A model generated the notes under the pieces. It worked only from the letters and a program-made list of their open reading frames with translations, did not search any database and was not told the origin of the DNA. The position numbers were made by a program, and so were the translations under genes. Of a DNA stretch of 64,000 bases, positions 32,158 to 41,038 are shown piece after piece; position 1 is the stretch's first letter; the number at the start of each line of letters is the position of its first letter. The DNA is from Microbacterium profundi (GTDB taxonomy: Bacteria; Actinomycetota; Actinomycetes; Actinomycetales; Microbacteriaceae). The stretch is taken from NCBI RefSeq assembly GCF_000763375.1, contig NZ_JPSY01000001.1, forward strand, positions 1,116,001 to 1,180,000, in the 5' to 3' direction.

Positions 32158-33372
32158 ATGAGCATCGACCTCGAAGCGCTGTACATCGACCTGCACCAGC
32201 ATCCCGAACTCTCCTTCCAGGAGACGCGCACGGCCGGCATCGCTGCCCAGCACCTGCGCGATCTGGGACTCGAAGTCGAAGAGGGCATCGGCATCACGGG
32301 CGTCATCGGGGTGTTGCGCAACGGTGAGGGGCCGACCGTGTGGGCGCGCGCCGACATGGACGCACTCCCCGTCGAAGAGCAGACCGGCCTCGCGTATGCG
32401 AGCACGGCGACCGGGGTCGACCCGGCCGGCCACACGGTTCCCGTGATGCACGCCTGCGGGCACGACATGCATGTCACCGCGATGATCGGAGCCGTCGAGC
32501 GGATCGTCGCCGAGCAGGCGGAATGGTCAGGCACGCTGGTGGTCGTCATCCAGCCGGCCGAGGAATACGGCGCAGGGGCCAGAGCGATGCTGGATGCCGG
32601 CATCCTCGACCGCTACCCGAAGCCCGACATCGTGCTCGGCCAACACGTCACGCCCTTCGCCGCCGGGGTGATCGGCGTCCGCAGCGGCACTCAGATGGCA
32701 GCATCCGACGGTCTCACCGTCACCCTGCACGGCCGCGGCGGGCACGGATCAAGGCCGCACACGACCGTCGACCCGGTGGTGATGGCGGCTGCCACCGTGA
32801 TGCGTCTGCAGACGATCGCCTCACGCGAGACGGACCCGCAGGGTGTCGCCGTCGTCACGGTCGGCTCGATCCATGCGGGGCTGAAGAACAACATCATCCC
32901 CGCCGAGGCGACGCTCGAACTCAGTCTGCGATATCCGGACGATGAGGCCCGCGCGAACGTGCTCGCGAGCGTGGAGCGGATCGTCCGGGCCGAGGCCCTC
33001 GCATCCGGCGCCGAGCGCGAGCCGGAGATCCGCACCGATCACACCCTGCCGCCGACCATCAACGACGCGGATGCCGTGGCACGGGTCACGACCGCGTTCC
33101 AGCGCGCCCTCGGAGAAGCCGCCGTCATCGATCCGGGGATGATCACCGGCAGCGAGGATGTCTCATGGTTCGCCCGCGACGCCGGCGCTCCCCTGGTGTT
33201 CTGGTTCTGGGGCGGTGTCGACCCGGCGACGTTCGCAGCGGCGGTCGCCGGCGGCACGGTCGCCCATGACATCCCCACCAACCACTCACCGCTGTTCGCG
33301 CCCGAGATCCACCCGACGATCGAAGTCGGGGTCACGGCGATGGCGACGGCCGTGCGGGAGTTCATGGGCTGA
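32158..33372 (+). CDS. M20-family amidohydrolase
   Basis: This 404-residue metallohydrolase opens with LHQHPELSFQETRTA. It has the metal-ligand motifs HACGHDMHV and QPAEEYGAGARAML, a dimerisation domain around GRGGHGSRPHTTVDP, and the C-terminal NHSPLFAPE. These are marks of the N-acyl-amino-acid / aminobenzoyl-glutamate hydrolase group (M20D). It removes an acyl or aminoacyl group from a small amide in the cytoplasm. Linked by position to the TetR gene; whether it acts on cargo of the divergent transporter is open. Confidence 0.88.
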   Translation: MSIDLEALYIDLHQHPELSFQETRTAGIAAQHLRDLGLEVEEGIGITGVIGVLRNGEGPTVWARADMDALPVEEQTGLAYASTATGVDPAGHTVPVMHACGHDMHVTAMIGAVERIVAEQAEWSGTLVVVIQPAEEYGAGARAMLDAGILDRYPKPDIVLGQHVTPFAAGVIGVRSGTQMAASDGLTVTLHGRGGHGSRPHTTVDPVVMAAATVMRLQTIASRETDPQGVAVVTVGSIHAGLKNNIIPAEATLELSLRYPDDEARANVLASVERIVRAEALASGAEREPEIRTDHTLPPTINDADAVARVTTAFQRALGEAAVIDPGMITGSEDVSWFARDAGAPLVFWFWGGVDPATFAAAVAGGTVAHDIPTNHSPLFAPEIHPTIEVGVTAMATAVREFMG

Positions 33373-33383
33373 GCCCGGCCTCG

Positions 33384-33502
33384 CAACTCTGGCGGCCACG
33401 CGCAAGTCTGGCGGCCACGCGCAACTCTGGCGGCCACGCGCAAGTCTGGCGGCCACAAACGGCATCCGTGGCCGCCAGAGTTGCAGTGGGCCGCCAGAGT
33501 TG
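33384..33502. repeat. Convergent-gap inverted-repeat element, copy 2 (expanded)
   Basis: Four forward units at 33384, 33403, 33422 and 33441 alternate between CAACTCTGGCGGCC and CAAGTCTGGCGGCC. Two reverse units GGCCGCCAGAGTTG follow at 33470-33483 and 33489-33502. It fills the gap between the M20 stop (33372) and the stop of the convergent alarmone-synthetase gene (33515). Confidence 0.85.
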
Positions 33503-33514
33503 CGCCGCGCTCGA

Positions 33515-34213
33515 CTACACCTCGACGATGCGCGGCGGCGGGGGCGGGTCGAGCTGACGCTGGGGCACGCCGTGCGCCTCGCGGTGCAGCCGCTCCATCC
33601 GTGAATCGAGCTCGGCTGCGGCATCCGCAGCGTCCGACAGGCTCTCGACGAGGTGCGAGGGCACCTGGTTGGAGAACTTGTAGTAGATCTTGTGCTCCAG
33701 GCTCGCCCAGAAATCCATCGCTATCGTGCGGAACTGCACCTCGACGGGCACCAGCAGCGGTCCGGTCGACAGGAACACCGGCACCTCGATGATGACGTGC
33801 AGGCTCTTGTAGCCGTTGGGCTTGGGGTTCTTGATGTAGTCCTTCACAGCGCGCACCGTGACGTCGTCCTGCTGGGTGAGCAGGTCGAAGAGCTGATACA
33901 CGTCGGCGACGAAGCTGCAGGTCACGCGAACGCCGGCGATGTCGGTGATCTTCTCGCGGATGCGCTCGAAGTCGGGTTCCTCGATCCCCTTGCGGGCGAT
34001 CTTCTCGACGATGCTGTCCGGCGTCTTGATCCGGCTCTTCACATGCTCGATCGGGTTGTACGCGTGATCGTGCAGGAACTCGTCCCGCAGGATCGAGATC
34101 TTCGTCTCGACCTCGCGCATCCCGAACTCGTACTCGCGCAGGAACTTCTGGAATTCGTCACGGAGTTCCCGCGTCTGGCGGATATCGTCTTCGCTGACCT
34201 CGATGGTCGTCAT
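33515..34213 (-). CDS. Small alarmone synthetase (GTP pyrophosphokinase family)
   Basis: This 232-residue protein consists of a RelA/SpoT synthetase domain only: the ITDIAGVRVTCSFVADVYQL segment, YIKNPKPNGYKSLHVII and VEVQFRTIAMDFWASLEHKIYYK, with an N-terminal helical stretch. There are no HD hydrolase, TGS or ACT domains, so it is a small alarmone synthetase (YjbM/YwaC-like) that makes (p)ppGpp from ATP and GTP or GDP. TAACGT 7 nt upstream suggests a leaderless transcript. It is divergent from a KimA-like permease. Confidence 0.9.
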   Translation of the reverse strand: MTTIEVSEDDIRQTRELRDEFQKFLREYEFGMREVETKISILRDEFLHDHAYNPIEHVKSRIKTPDSIVEKIARKGIEEPDFERIREKITDIAGVRVTCSFVADVYQLFDLLTQQDDVTVRAVKDYIKNPKPNGYKSLHVIIEVPVFLSTGPLLVPVEVQFRTIAMDFWASLEHKIYYKFSNQVPSHLVESLSDAADAAAELDSRMERLHREAHGVPQRQLDPPPPPRIVEV

Positions 34214-34244
34214 GTCCTCGACGTTACGTGATCGTGATCAGAAC

Positions 34245-34306
34245 GCGCTGTGCGTTTCGCTGTGGGCGGATGCCGGTGACGTGAGGATTCCGTATGCGCA
34301 CAGCGC
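34245..34306. promoter_or_regulatory. 10-bp perfect inverted repeat in a divergent promoter region
   Basis: GCGCTGTGCG (34245-34254) is mirrored by CGCACAGCGC (34297-34306), 42 bp apart. It lies between the alarmone synthetase (start 34213) and the APC permease (start about 34371); it could be two half sites of a regulator or a leader hairpin. Confidence 0.45.
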
Positions 34307-34370
34307 CCGGGCGTAGGGATTGCGTAAGGATCCCGTGAGGATGGCGCGGATCGGCGTAGTGTCACGCTTC

Positions 34371-36461
34371 GTGACAGAAGAAACGCGCGCACTCCCGGAT
34401 GCTCCGCCGCTCGCGAAGCGCATCCTCCTCGGCGACCCGCTCACCTCGAAGCAGGTCGATGACCAGCTGCTGCCCAAGCGGATGGCGCTGCCGATCTTCG
34501 CATCGGATGCACTGAGCTCGGTGGCCTACGCCCCGCAGGAGCTCGTGATGATCCTGCTGATCGGAGGGCTGACCTTCCTGTCGTTCACGCCGCTCGTGGC
34601 GGTGGCGGTCATCGTGCTGCTGATCGTCGTGGTGCTCAGTTATCGGCAACTCATCAAGGCATATCCGTCCGGCGGCGGCGACTACGAGGTCGCCTCGAAG
34701 AACCTCGGCGAGATCCCCGGAGTCGTGGTCGCCGCCGCGCTGCTGGTCGACTACGTGCTCACGGTCGCGGTGTCGGTGGCGTCCGGCGTCGACAACATCA
34801 TCTCCGCCGTGCCGGGGCTGAACGCCTGGCGGGTCGAGCTGGCCGTCGGGTTCGTCATTCTGATCATCCTCGTCAACCTGCGGGGTGTCCGTGAGGCATC
34901 ATCGGTGTTCGCGATCCCGACCTACGTGTTCATCGCATCCGTCGGGTTCATGATCGTCATGGGTCTCGTCCAGACGTTCCTCGGCAACGCTCCGGTGGCA
35001 TCGAGCGCCGAGTTCGCTGTGAACTCCGAGGATCTCAGCCAGGCCGCCGTCATCCTGCTCGTGCTTCGCGCGTTCTCGAGCGGATGCTCGGCGCTCACCG
35101 GCGTGGAGGCGGTCTCCAACGGCGTGCCCGCGTTCCGCACGCCGAAGGTGCGCAATGCACAGGCCACGCTCGTGCTGATGGGATCCATCGCCATCTGCCT
35201 GTTCGCCGGTCTCACCGCCCTCGCGCTGATCACCGGTGTGCACTACGCCGAGAACCCCTGCGATCTGGTCGGTTTCGACTGCTCGAACCCGCAGCCGAGC
35301 CTGATGGCGCAGATCGCGGCGGCGACGTTCGGTGGGGGCAGCATCCTGTTCTTCATCATTCAGGCGGCCACGGCCTGCGTGCTGCTGCTCGCGGCGAACA
35401 CAGCATTCAACGGCTTCCCGCTGCTCGGTTCCGTTCTCGCCCGCGACGGCTACGCGCCCAAGGCGCTGAACACGCGCGGTGACCGACTCGTCTTCTCGAA
35501 CGGGATGATCCTGCTCGGCATCGCAGCGATCGCCGTACTGGTGGTCTTCCAGGCCCGCCTGACGACCCTCATCCAGCTCTACATCATCGGCGTATTCGTG
35601 TCGTTCTCGCTCGGCCAGATCGGGATGGTGCGCCACTGGCGGAGGGTCCTGCGGACCACGGCTTCAGGAAAGGGCGACGTCGACGTCACGGTCGACGATG
35701 CCGCAGCATCCGATCGCCGGTCAGCACGGATCGGCTTGATCATCAACTCGGCCGGCGCGACGCTCACGATCCTGGTCCTCCTGATCGTGACGATCACGAA
35801 GTTCACGCACGGGGCGTACCTGGTGTTCTTCGCGATCCCGATCCTCGCGTTCCTGATGATGGGCGTGAAGCGCTATTACCGCGATGTCGAGCACGAGATC
35901 GCGGTAGACGACACGACCCACTTCGGCGCGAGCGGCGACGTGGCACTGGTGCTGGTCAGCAAGCTTCAGAAGCCCGTCATCAAGGCGATCGACTACGCGA
36001 TCGCGGCGAAGCACGGGAAGACGCTCGCCGTGCACATAGCGGTCGCCGACGATGATGCGGAGCACCTGCAACAGGAATGGGCGGAGCACCGCATCCCGAT
36101 CCCGCTGATCATCGTGGAGTCGCCGTACCGATCGTTCGCGCAGCCGGTGGCGCAGTTCATCAAGCAGTATCGCCAGAAGCACGGCTCGTCCGTGGTGACC
36201 GTGTACCTGCCGCAGTACATCGTGGGCCACTGGTGGGAGAGCTTCCTGCACAATCGACGCGCGCGACGCATGGCGAACCAGCTCATGCTCGTGCATGGCG
36301 TATCGATCACGCTCGTGCCATGGCTTCTGGACTCGTCCGAGCTGATCTACGGACGGCGCTCCCGACCGGTTCCGGGGCAGGAGCGCGCTGGGCGGCCGGT
36401 GCTCACCTCGACCACCGGGCGACGCGCGCATCGACCTGCTGGACCGCCGGCTGAGGGGTGA
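34371..36461 (+). CDS. APC-superfamily permease, KimA (YdaO)-like potassium transporter candidate
   Basis: The protein has 696 residues. Twelve or so membrane helices begin with LPKRMALPIFASDALSSVAYAPQE, SYRQLIKAYPSGGGDYEVA and LLVDYVLTVAVSVASG, which closely follow the KimA type. A soluble USP-like C-terminal domain (about residues 510-660) follows. KimA of Bacillus is a high-affinity K+/H+ symporter shut by c-di-AMP. K+ as substrate is inference. The GTG at 34371 fits the usual short N-terminus; an ATG at 34341 is an alternative. Potassium relevance is raised by the broken kdp locus 2 kb downstream. Confidence 0.8.
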   Translation: MTEETRALPDAPPLAKRILLGDPLTSKQVDDQLLPKRMALPIFASDALSSVAYAPQELVMILLIGGLTFLSFTPLVAVAVIVLLIVVVLSYRQLIKAYPSGGGDYEVASKNLGEIPGVVVAAALLVDYVLTVAVSVASGVDNIISAVPGLNAWRVELAVGFVILIILVNLRGVREASSVFAIPTYVFIASVGFMIVMGLVQTFLGNAPVASSAEFAVNSEDLSQAAVILLVLRAFSSGCSALTGVEAVSNGVPAFRTPKVRNAQATLVLMGSIAICLFAGLTALALITGVHYAENPCDLVGFDCSNPQPSLMAQIAAATFGGGSILFFIIQAATACVLLLAANTAFNGFPLLGSVLARDGYAPKALNTRGDRLVFSNGMILLGIAAIAVLVVFQARLTTLIQLYIIGVFVSFSLGQIGMVRHWRRVLRTTASGKGDVDVTVDDAAASDRRSARIGLIINSAGATLTILVLLIVTITKFTHGAYLVFFAIPILAFLMMGVKRYYRDVEHEIAVDDTTHFGASGDVALVLVSKLQKPVIKAIDYAIAAKHGKTLAVHIAVADDDAEHLQQEWAEHRIPIPLIIVESPYRSFAQPVAQFIKQYRQKHGSSVVTVYLPQYIVGHWWESFLHNRRARRMANQLMLVHGVSITLVPWLLDSSELIYGRRSRPVPGQERAGRPVLTSTTGRRAHRPAGPPAEG

Positions 36462-36504
36462 GCGCGTCTCACCCGGATCCGACCCTTTTCGGCCGGCTCG
36501 CCCC

Positions 36505-38037
36505 TCATCCTGGTGCGGGTTGTCGGTGGTGTGGGCTTCGGGTACGGTGCCAGTGCTGGTGGGGGTCCCACCATGCGGGGCCGCGGACTTCGGGCACGCC
36601 GTGGTTCATGCGGATCACCCATTCGGTCAGGTGCAGGGTGCGGTGATGGAACCAGCACAGCAGCGCCCCGTTATCGGTATGCGTCGGTCCACCGTCGGCA
36701 TGTTCTTGGACGTGATGGACCTCGCACCACGTCGCGGGGATCGTGCACCCGGGGATCACACACCCGCCATCACGGATCGTGATCGCCCGGCGTTGCAGGG
36801 CGTTGAAGATACGACCACTGGTGCCGATCGACACGATCCTCCCGTGATCGTCGAACAGGATCCTCTGGATCCCACCCGCACACCCGGTCTGCAGTGCCGC
36901 CGTCAGCGGAACAAGGTCACCGGTATGCCCGATCCGCGCCCACCCGTGACCCGCGGCGAGGTCCGCGGCGGTCGCCGAGACGGTGAGTGTCGGCGCGGCA
37001 CCACCGAGGTGCGGGAACAGATCGGTGCGGGCCGCGGTGTTCAAGATCGCCGCCAGAGCGTCGTGCACTTTCTGCCCCCGCGTGCGGGTGTCTGTGAAGA
37101 TCGGGCCTTCTTCTGTCTCTTCATCGGCGGAAGGCTCGAACCGCACTCCCCCGCGAGCGCCCGTCGATTCCCCGTCCGTCGATTCCCCGTCCGTTGTTCC
37201 AGCGTCCGTCGACGTGCCGTTCGCCGACTCGCCGCCCTGTTCCGGGTCGTCCGCCCCGTTCACTTTCGGGTTGAGGAGGCTGTCGATCAGCAGCGCGAGT
37301 TGCGCGGCGACTTCGGGCAGCAGGCTCCCGCGCACCGGTGCGGCGCCGTCTTTGACCTTCCCGATCGAGAAGTATCGCCCCCGCATCGCGGCCTCTTCCG
37401 CCGGTTCCGCACCATCCGGGTCGAGATAGGCGACCATCACCCGCGCCAACACACCCAGATCTTCCGGCAGGGGGACCGGACGCGGAGCGTCGCCGTCGGC
37501 ACCGGCGTCGATGCCGCGCGCGAAGTCGGCAAGCTGCCGGTCCGCCTCGACACGGTTCTCGTCACTGATGCGCCGGGCGGACTGCTCGATCGGATCCGTC
37601 GCCGCCAACAACCCCGCGAGCCCCAGGTCACCGTCGACCATCACCTCCCGCAGCGCCTGATACCGCGCCGGCAGGAACACCCCATCCGTGATCCCACGGT
37701 CTCGCCGCACCAGGCGGGCCGCCCGCACCAGCCGCGCCGCACCGCGCGTGTCGGTGCCGACGAGCATCCGCACGAGATCGGCCGGCTTCGCACAGCCGTA
37801 CCGGGTCGTCATCCGCTCTTCCTTCAGCCCCGCCGACCGGCCACCCACCTGCACCGTCGCCTCGACCTGCACACCCTCCATACGTCGCTGAACACGGCCG
37901 GCCACAGCCAGCAATTCGGCCACGTCCGCGTCAGACATTCCAGGAATCTGCTCCGCACCGAACGCATCACGCACCACGGAATCGAGGGACTCCTCAAGAT
38001 CCCGAAACCGAGCAACGATGCTGTTCATACCCACCAT
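36505..38037 (-). CDS. DUF222 (13E12-type) protein with C-terminal HNH endonuclease domain
   Basis: The protein has 510 residues. The N-terminal half is helical DUF222; residues about 262-300 are a low-complexity Gly/Thr/Ser/Glu linker with a short TDGES repeat. The C-terminal HNH motif (WCEVHHVQEHADGGPT, then DNGALLCWFHHRTLH) is complete. This family is multi-copy in Microbacteriaceae and mycobacteria; its biological role is unknown. Two in-frame starts lie at 38037 and 38028. Its 5' end points at, and lies 143 bp from, the truncated kdpC, so its arrival may be tied to the loss of kdpAB. Confidence 0.86.
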   Translation of the reverse strand: MVGMNSIVARFRDLEESLDSVVRDAFGAEQIPGMSDADVAELLAVAGRVQRRMEGVQVEATVQVGGRSAGLKEERMTTRYGCAKPADLVRMLVGTDTRGAARLVRAARLVRRDRGITDGVFLPARYQALREVMVDGDLGLAGLLAATDPIEQSARRISDENRVEADRQLADFARGIDAGADGDAPRPVPLPEDLGVLARVMVAYLDPDGAEPAEEAAMRGRYFSIGKVKDGAAPVRGSLLPEVAAQLALLIDSLLNPKVNGADDPEQGGESANGTSTDAGTTDGESTDGESTGARGGVRFEPSADEETEEGPIFTDTRTRGQKVHDALAAILNTAARTDLFPHLGGAAPTLTVSATAADLAAGHGWARIGHTGDLVPLTAALQTGCAGGIQRILFDDHGRIVSIGTSGRIFNALQRRAITIRDGGCVIPGCTIPATWCEVHHVQEHADGGPTHTDNGALLCWFHHRTLHLTEWVIRMNHGVPEVRGPAWWDPHQHWHRTRSPHHRQPAPG

Positions 38038-38180
38038 TCAACACCGGGCCACCGACATTCCACCCCCCGTTTCAGGCTGATCAGACAACTTTTCCGAACA
38101 ATATTCCCCGCGCTGCACAAAGCGGCATCCGCTACCGAAATTCGACGTCGGAATGCGGTTCGCGGCACCAGGATCGCCGC

Positions 38181-38498
38181 ATGTTGCTGCGCCGATCAGA
38201 CGTCCTGATGACGACGATCGAGGATCGCAAGGCGCACGTCACCGAACGTGAAGGGGTCTCCCCCTCGACGATCCCGGCGGATGCGGTGACGGCATCCGCA
38301 TCCGGGCTCGACCCCCACATCATCGTCGCCTACGCCCTGCTCCAGGTGCCGCGAGTCGCCTCGGCGCGCGCGCTCTCGGAGGCGGAGGTGCGCGATGCGG
38401 TGGAGTCTAGGATTCAAGGGCGGGACCTGGGCTTCCTCGGCGAGGAGCGCATCAACGTCGCAGAGCTCAATCTCGCACTCTATGACCTGGAGGGCTGA
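38181..38498 (+). pseudogene. kdpC: Truncated kdpC (C-terminal third only)
   Basis: From about 38210 the frame reads as the end of KdpC: IEDRKAHVTEREGV, then PADAVTASASGLDPHI, YALLQVPRVASARALSE and GRDLGFLGEERINVAELNLALYDL. Intact KdpC is about 190-200 residues with an N-terminal membrane helix; here only about 85 matching residues remain, preceded by unrelated bases. kdpF, kdpA and kdpB are absent upstream, where a DUF222/HNH gene sits. The usual DPHISPAYA is changed to DPHIIVAYA. Its stop overlaps the kdpD start (TGATG), the junction expected in an intact kdpCDE, so only the upstream part was lost. Confidence 0.85.
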
Positions 38499-41038
38499 TG
38501 CACGCTGAGCGGATGCCACGGCGCGGCCGGCTCCGCGTGCTCCTGGGTGCTGCACCCGGCGTCGGCAAGACATTCGAGATGCTCGCCGAGGGGCGCAGGC
38601 TTCAGAACGAGGGTCACGATGTCGTGATCGCGATCGTTGAGACCCACGACCGTACCGCGACCCTGGCCCAGACAGCGGGACTGCCGGAGGTGCCGCGCCG
38701 CCTCGACCAGCACCGCGGGGTGTCGCTCACTGAGCTCGATCTGGACGCCGTGCTGGTCCGCGCACCCGAGATCGCCCTGGTCGATGAGCTCGCCCACACC
38801 AACATCCCCGGATCCCGGCACCACAAGCGCTGGGAAGACGTGCAGGTGCTGCTCGACGCGGGCATCGACGTCGTCACGACCGTCAACGTGCAGCACATCG
38901 AATCGCTCAACGCCGTCGTCGAGAAGATCACCGGCGTCGCCCAGCAGGAGACGATCCCGGATGCCGTCGTGCGAGCTGCCGACGAGATCGAGGTCATCGA
39001 CCTCGCCCCGCAGTCGCTGCGGGACCGTCTGGCCGCGGGCCTCGTGTACCCCGCCGAACGTGTCGACGCGGCACTTTCGAACTACTTCCGCCTCGGCAAC
39101 CTCACGGCACTGCGAGAACTCGCTCTGCTGTGGCTCGCCGACGAGGTCGACAGCGCACTGCGCAGCTATCGCGCGGAGCAGGGCATCGAAGGCGCGTGGC
39201 AGGCGAGAGAACGCGTCGTCGTCGCCCTCACCGGCGGGGCGGAGGGCGAGACCCTGCTGCGTCGGGGCGCACGGATCGCGGCGCGCTCCGCAGGAGGCGA
39301 GCTGCTCGGAGTGCACGTGTCCACGCAGGACGGACTGCGCGCCGAGGCGCCAGGGGCACTGACCGCCCAGCGCACACTGGTCGAATCGCTCGGCGGCAGC
39401 TACCACCAGATCATCGGCGACGACGTGCCGGAGACGCTCGTCTCATTCGCCCAGTCGGTCGATGCGACTCAGCTCGTGATCGGCGTGAGCCGCCGCGGCC
39501 GCCTGGCCGCCATGCTGACCGGCCCGGGCATCGGCGCGGAGGTCATCAGGCGCTCCGGCGACATCGACGTGCACATCGTCACGCATGCGCACGCCGGCCG
39601 CCGCACCGCGCTGCCGCGCATGACCGGCGGTGCGCTGGGATGGCGCCGTCAAGTGCTCGGCTTCGTCGTCGCGCTCGTCGGCGGACCGCTACTGTCGTGG
39701 CTGCTGTTCACGCTGCGCTCTCCGGAGTCGATCACCTCAGACGTGCTGTCGTATCAGCTGCTCGTTGTCATCGTCGCGCTCATCGGCGGGCTGCGACCGG
39801 CGCTGTTCGCCGCCGTGCTCTCCGGGATCACGCTGGACGTCCTCTTCGTCGCGCCGCTGTTCACCGTCACCGTCGCCGATCCGCTGCACGCGATCGCGCT
39901 CGCGCTCTACGTCGTCATCGCCGTCCTCGTGAGTCTGATCGTCGATCAGGCTGCTCGTCGCGCGCGCTCCGCCCAGCGTGCGACGGCCGAGGCCGAGCTG
40001 CTGGCATCCATCGCCGGCAACGTGCTGCGCGGCGACAGCGCGGCGCTCGCGATCGTCTCTCGGACGAGAGAGGCCTTCGCCCTGAGCGGTGTGCGTCTGG
40101 TCGCGCCGGACGGCGAAGTGATCGCCACCGACGGAGAACCCCTGCGCGACGGCCGCGCCACCACGATCCCCGTCGGTCGCGCGGGCGACCGCGCACCGCG
40201 CGCCCTCCTCGAGCTGCACGGCGGCACGCTCGACACCCCGTCTCGCAGGCTGCTCGATGTGATCGTCGCACAGCTGTCGGCGGCGATCGAGCACACCGAC
40301 CTCAGCGCGACGGCGAAAGAGGCCGAGGCCCTTGCCGAGACGGATCAGGTGCGCAGCGCCCTGCTGTCCGCCCTGAGCCATGACCTGCGTCGCCCGCTGG
40401 CCGCCGCCGTCGCTGCGATCGGCGGTCTGCGCGGAGCCCACCATCTCTCGGCATCCGACCGCGATGAGCTGCTCGCCACGGCGGATGAGAGCCTTGCCGC
40501 GCTGTCGGCGCTCGTCACCGACCTCCTGGACGTGAGCCGCGTCGAGGCCGGTGTGCTGGCCGTCTCCGCCACGCCGGTCGACGCCTCCGCCGGCATCCTC
40601 GCCGCCCTCGACGAGCTGTCGCTCGGCCCCGATGCCGTCGAACTGGCGCTCGATCCCGAACTCCCCCCGCTGCAGGCCGATCCGGTGCTGCTTCAGCGCG
40701 TGCTGGTGAACCTGCTGACGAACGCCTTCCGGTACTCGCCCGCCGATCAGCGCGTGATCGTGTCGACGAGTCGCCTGGGAGACCGCGCCGAAATTCGCAT
40801 CATCGATCGCGGTGAAGGGGTGCCGCCCGAACGTCAGAGCAGCATCTTCCAGCCTTTCCAGCGCTACGGTGACACCGACAACACGGCCGGCCTCGGACTC
40901 GGGCTCGCCCTCTCGAAGGGCTTCACTGAAGGGATGGGCGGTAGCCTGACTCCGGAGGACACCCCGGGCGGCGGCCTCACGATGGTCATCTCCCTGCCTC
41001 TCGCTGCGGGAACGCCCGACATCCAGGAGGCGGAGTGA
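38498..41038 (+). CDS. kdpD: Osmosensitive K+ sensor histidine kinase KdpD
   Basis: This is a full-length 846-residue KdpD. The N-terminal KdpD domain has a Walker A GAAPGVGKT (17-25) and DELAHTN; a USP-like domain spans about 240-360. Four clustered membrane helices (about 385-490) and a GAF-like region follow. The kinase core has the phosphorylated His near residue 628 (ALSHDLRRPL), N-box NLLTNAFRYSP, DRGEGVP and GLGLGLALSKG. It senses low K+ or turgor and phosphorylates KdpE. The coding sequence looks intact although the kdpFABC pump it normally controls is gone from this site. Confidence 0.93.
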   Translation: MHAERMPRRGRLRVLLGAAPGVGKTFEMLAEGRRLQNEGHDVVIAIVETHDRTATLAQTAGLPEVPRRLDQHRGVSLTELDLDAVLVRAPEIALVDELAHTNIPGSRHHKRWEDVQVLLDAGIDVVTTVNVQHIESLNAVVEKITGVAQQETIPDAVVRAADEIEVIDLAPQSLRDRLAAGLVYPAERVDAALSNYFRLGNLTALRELALLWLADEVDSALRSYRAEQGIEGAWQARERVVVALTGGAEGETLLRRGARIAARSAGGELLGVHVSTQDGLRAEAPGALTAQRTLVESLGGSYHQIIGDDVPETLVSFAQSVDATQLVIGVSRRGRLAAMLTGPGIGAEVIRRSGDIDVHIVTHAHAGRRTALPRMTGGALGWRRQVLGFVVALVGGPLLSWLLFTLRSPESITSDVLSYQLLVVIVALIGGLRPALFAAVLSGITLDVLFVAPLFTVTVADPLHAIALALYVVIAVLVSLIVDQAARRARSAQRATAEAELLASIAGNVLRGDSAALAIVSRTREAFALSGVRLVAPDGEVIATDGEPLRDGRATTIPVGRAGDRAPRALLELHGGTLDTPSRRLLDVIVAQLSAAIEHTDLSATAKEAEALAETDQVRSALLSALSHDLRRPLAAAVAAIGGLRGAHHLSASDRDELLATADESLAALSALVTDLLDVSRVEAGVLAVSATPVDASAGILAALDELSLGPDAVELALDPELPPLQADPVLLQRVLVNLLTNAFRYSPADQRVIVSTSRLGDRAEIRIIDRGEGVPPERQSSIFQPFQRYGDTDNTAGLGLGLALSKGFTEGMGGSLTPEDTPGGGLTMVISLPLAAGTPDIQEAE

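Noticed and set aside
33384..33502. CRISPR-like spaced repeats
   Set aside because: The spacers are 5 bp, the repeats occur in both orientations, and the same design recurs at two other convergent gaps.
33515..34213. Full-length Rel/SpoT
   Set aside because: The protein has only the synthetase domain; HD hydrolase, TGS and ACT regions are absent and the length is a third of Rel.
34214..34370. c-di-AMP (ydaO-type) riboswitch before the KimA-like gene
   Set aside because: None of the conserved core sequence I know is present; only a 10-bp inverted repeat is seen, and the region is short and shared with a divergent gene.
38181..38498. A functional small KdpC
   Set aside because: The N-terminal membrane anchor and about 100 residues are missing, and kdpA and kdpB are absent, so it cannot form the pump.
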